Of a stretch of DNA of 64,000 bases, positions 60,600-64,000 are shown in pieces. The stretch comes from Mycolicibacterium aromaticivorans JS19b1 = JCM 16368 (GTDB lineage: Bacteria > Actinomycetota > Actinomycetes > Mycobacteriales > Mycobacteriaceae). The position numbers were made by a program, and so were the translations under genes. Position 1 is the stretch's first letter; each line of letters starts with the position of its first letter. Under the pieces are notes generated by a model. That model had not been told where the DNA came from. It saw only the letters and a list, made by a program, of their open reading frames with translations, and searched no databases. The stretch is taken from contig NZ_JALN02000001.1 of the NCBI RefSeq assembly GCF_000559085.1, positions 4,774,001 to 4,838,000 of the forward strand. The letters run 5' to 3'.

Positions 60600-64000
<3,401 letters not shown>

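Overview
This window is high-GC, Gram-positive actinobacterial DNA, and the gene order marks it as a mycobacterium, most likely a fast grower (Mycolicibacterium type). Most of it follows, as I remember it, the Mycobacterium tuberculosis Rv2124c-Rv2178c block: aroG, pknL and its DNA-binding substrate, mptA, idsA2, lppM, the dcw division/cell-wall cluster, wag31, a dapE-like peptidase, pyrD, lppL, uppP, the DUF3090/SCO1664 trio, cysQ, mshC, a PAC2 gene and metH. The assignment rests on recognising protein families by eye; no search was run.

Region by region: (1) 1-6.1 kb holds the end of aroG, the kinase pknL, its small partner, and a minus-strand run of GNAT, lppM, idsA2 and mptA that makes and decorates envelope lipids and lipoglycans. 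(2) 6.4-28.3 kb is the dcw cluster, almost all on the plus strand with 1-4 bp overlaps: DUF3040 gene, terminator, MraZ operator, mraZ, rsmH, ftsL-like, pbpB, murE, murF, mraY, murD, ftsW, murG, murC, ftsQ, ftsZ, pgeF/yfiH, yggS, sepF, yggT, wag31 and a small membrane protein. Together these make lipid II, build the Z ring, anchor it (SepF) and direct polar growth (Wag31). (3) 28.3-43.5 kb breaks the usual order and looks accessory: an SRPBCC-epimerase fusion, a divergent pyruvate-kinase-like protein, a sulfotransferase / metallo-beta-lactamase / SDR operon facing an IclR regulator across a 14-bp palindrome, a RidA-acetamidase pair, a TerC transporter, and an operon of ECF sigma factor, anti-sigma factor, small secreted protein, cytochrome b-molybdopterin fusion and membrane protein. 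It ends at a flavodoxin gene with a duplicated start and a tRNA-Leu. (4) 43.6-60.3 kb returns to conserved order: lipoproteins and exported hydrolases, dapE-like peptidase, PEBP protein, pyrD, lppL, uppP, the phosphatase/DUF3090/SCO1664 trio, cysQ, mshC, two acyl-CoA dehydrogenases and a PAC2 protein. (5) 60.5-64 kb carries a candidate S-adenosylhomocysteine (SAH) riboswitch followed by a methionine synthase gene that runs off the window and resembles the Escherichia coli MetH type rather than the one I remember from M. tuberculosis.

The most notable items are the SAH-riboswitch-like leader on an E. coli-type metH, the ECF-sigma/molybdopterin operon, the sulfotransferase/degenerate metallo-beta-lactamase operon with its palindromic operator, the 24-bp tandem duplication at the start of the flavodoxin gene, and the stand-alone lipoprotein aspartyl protease.
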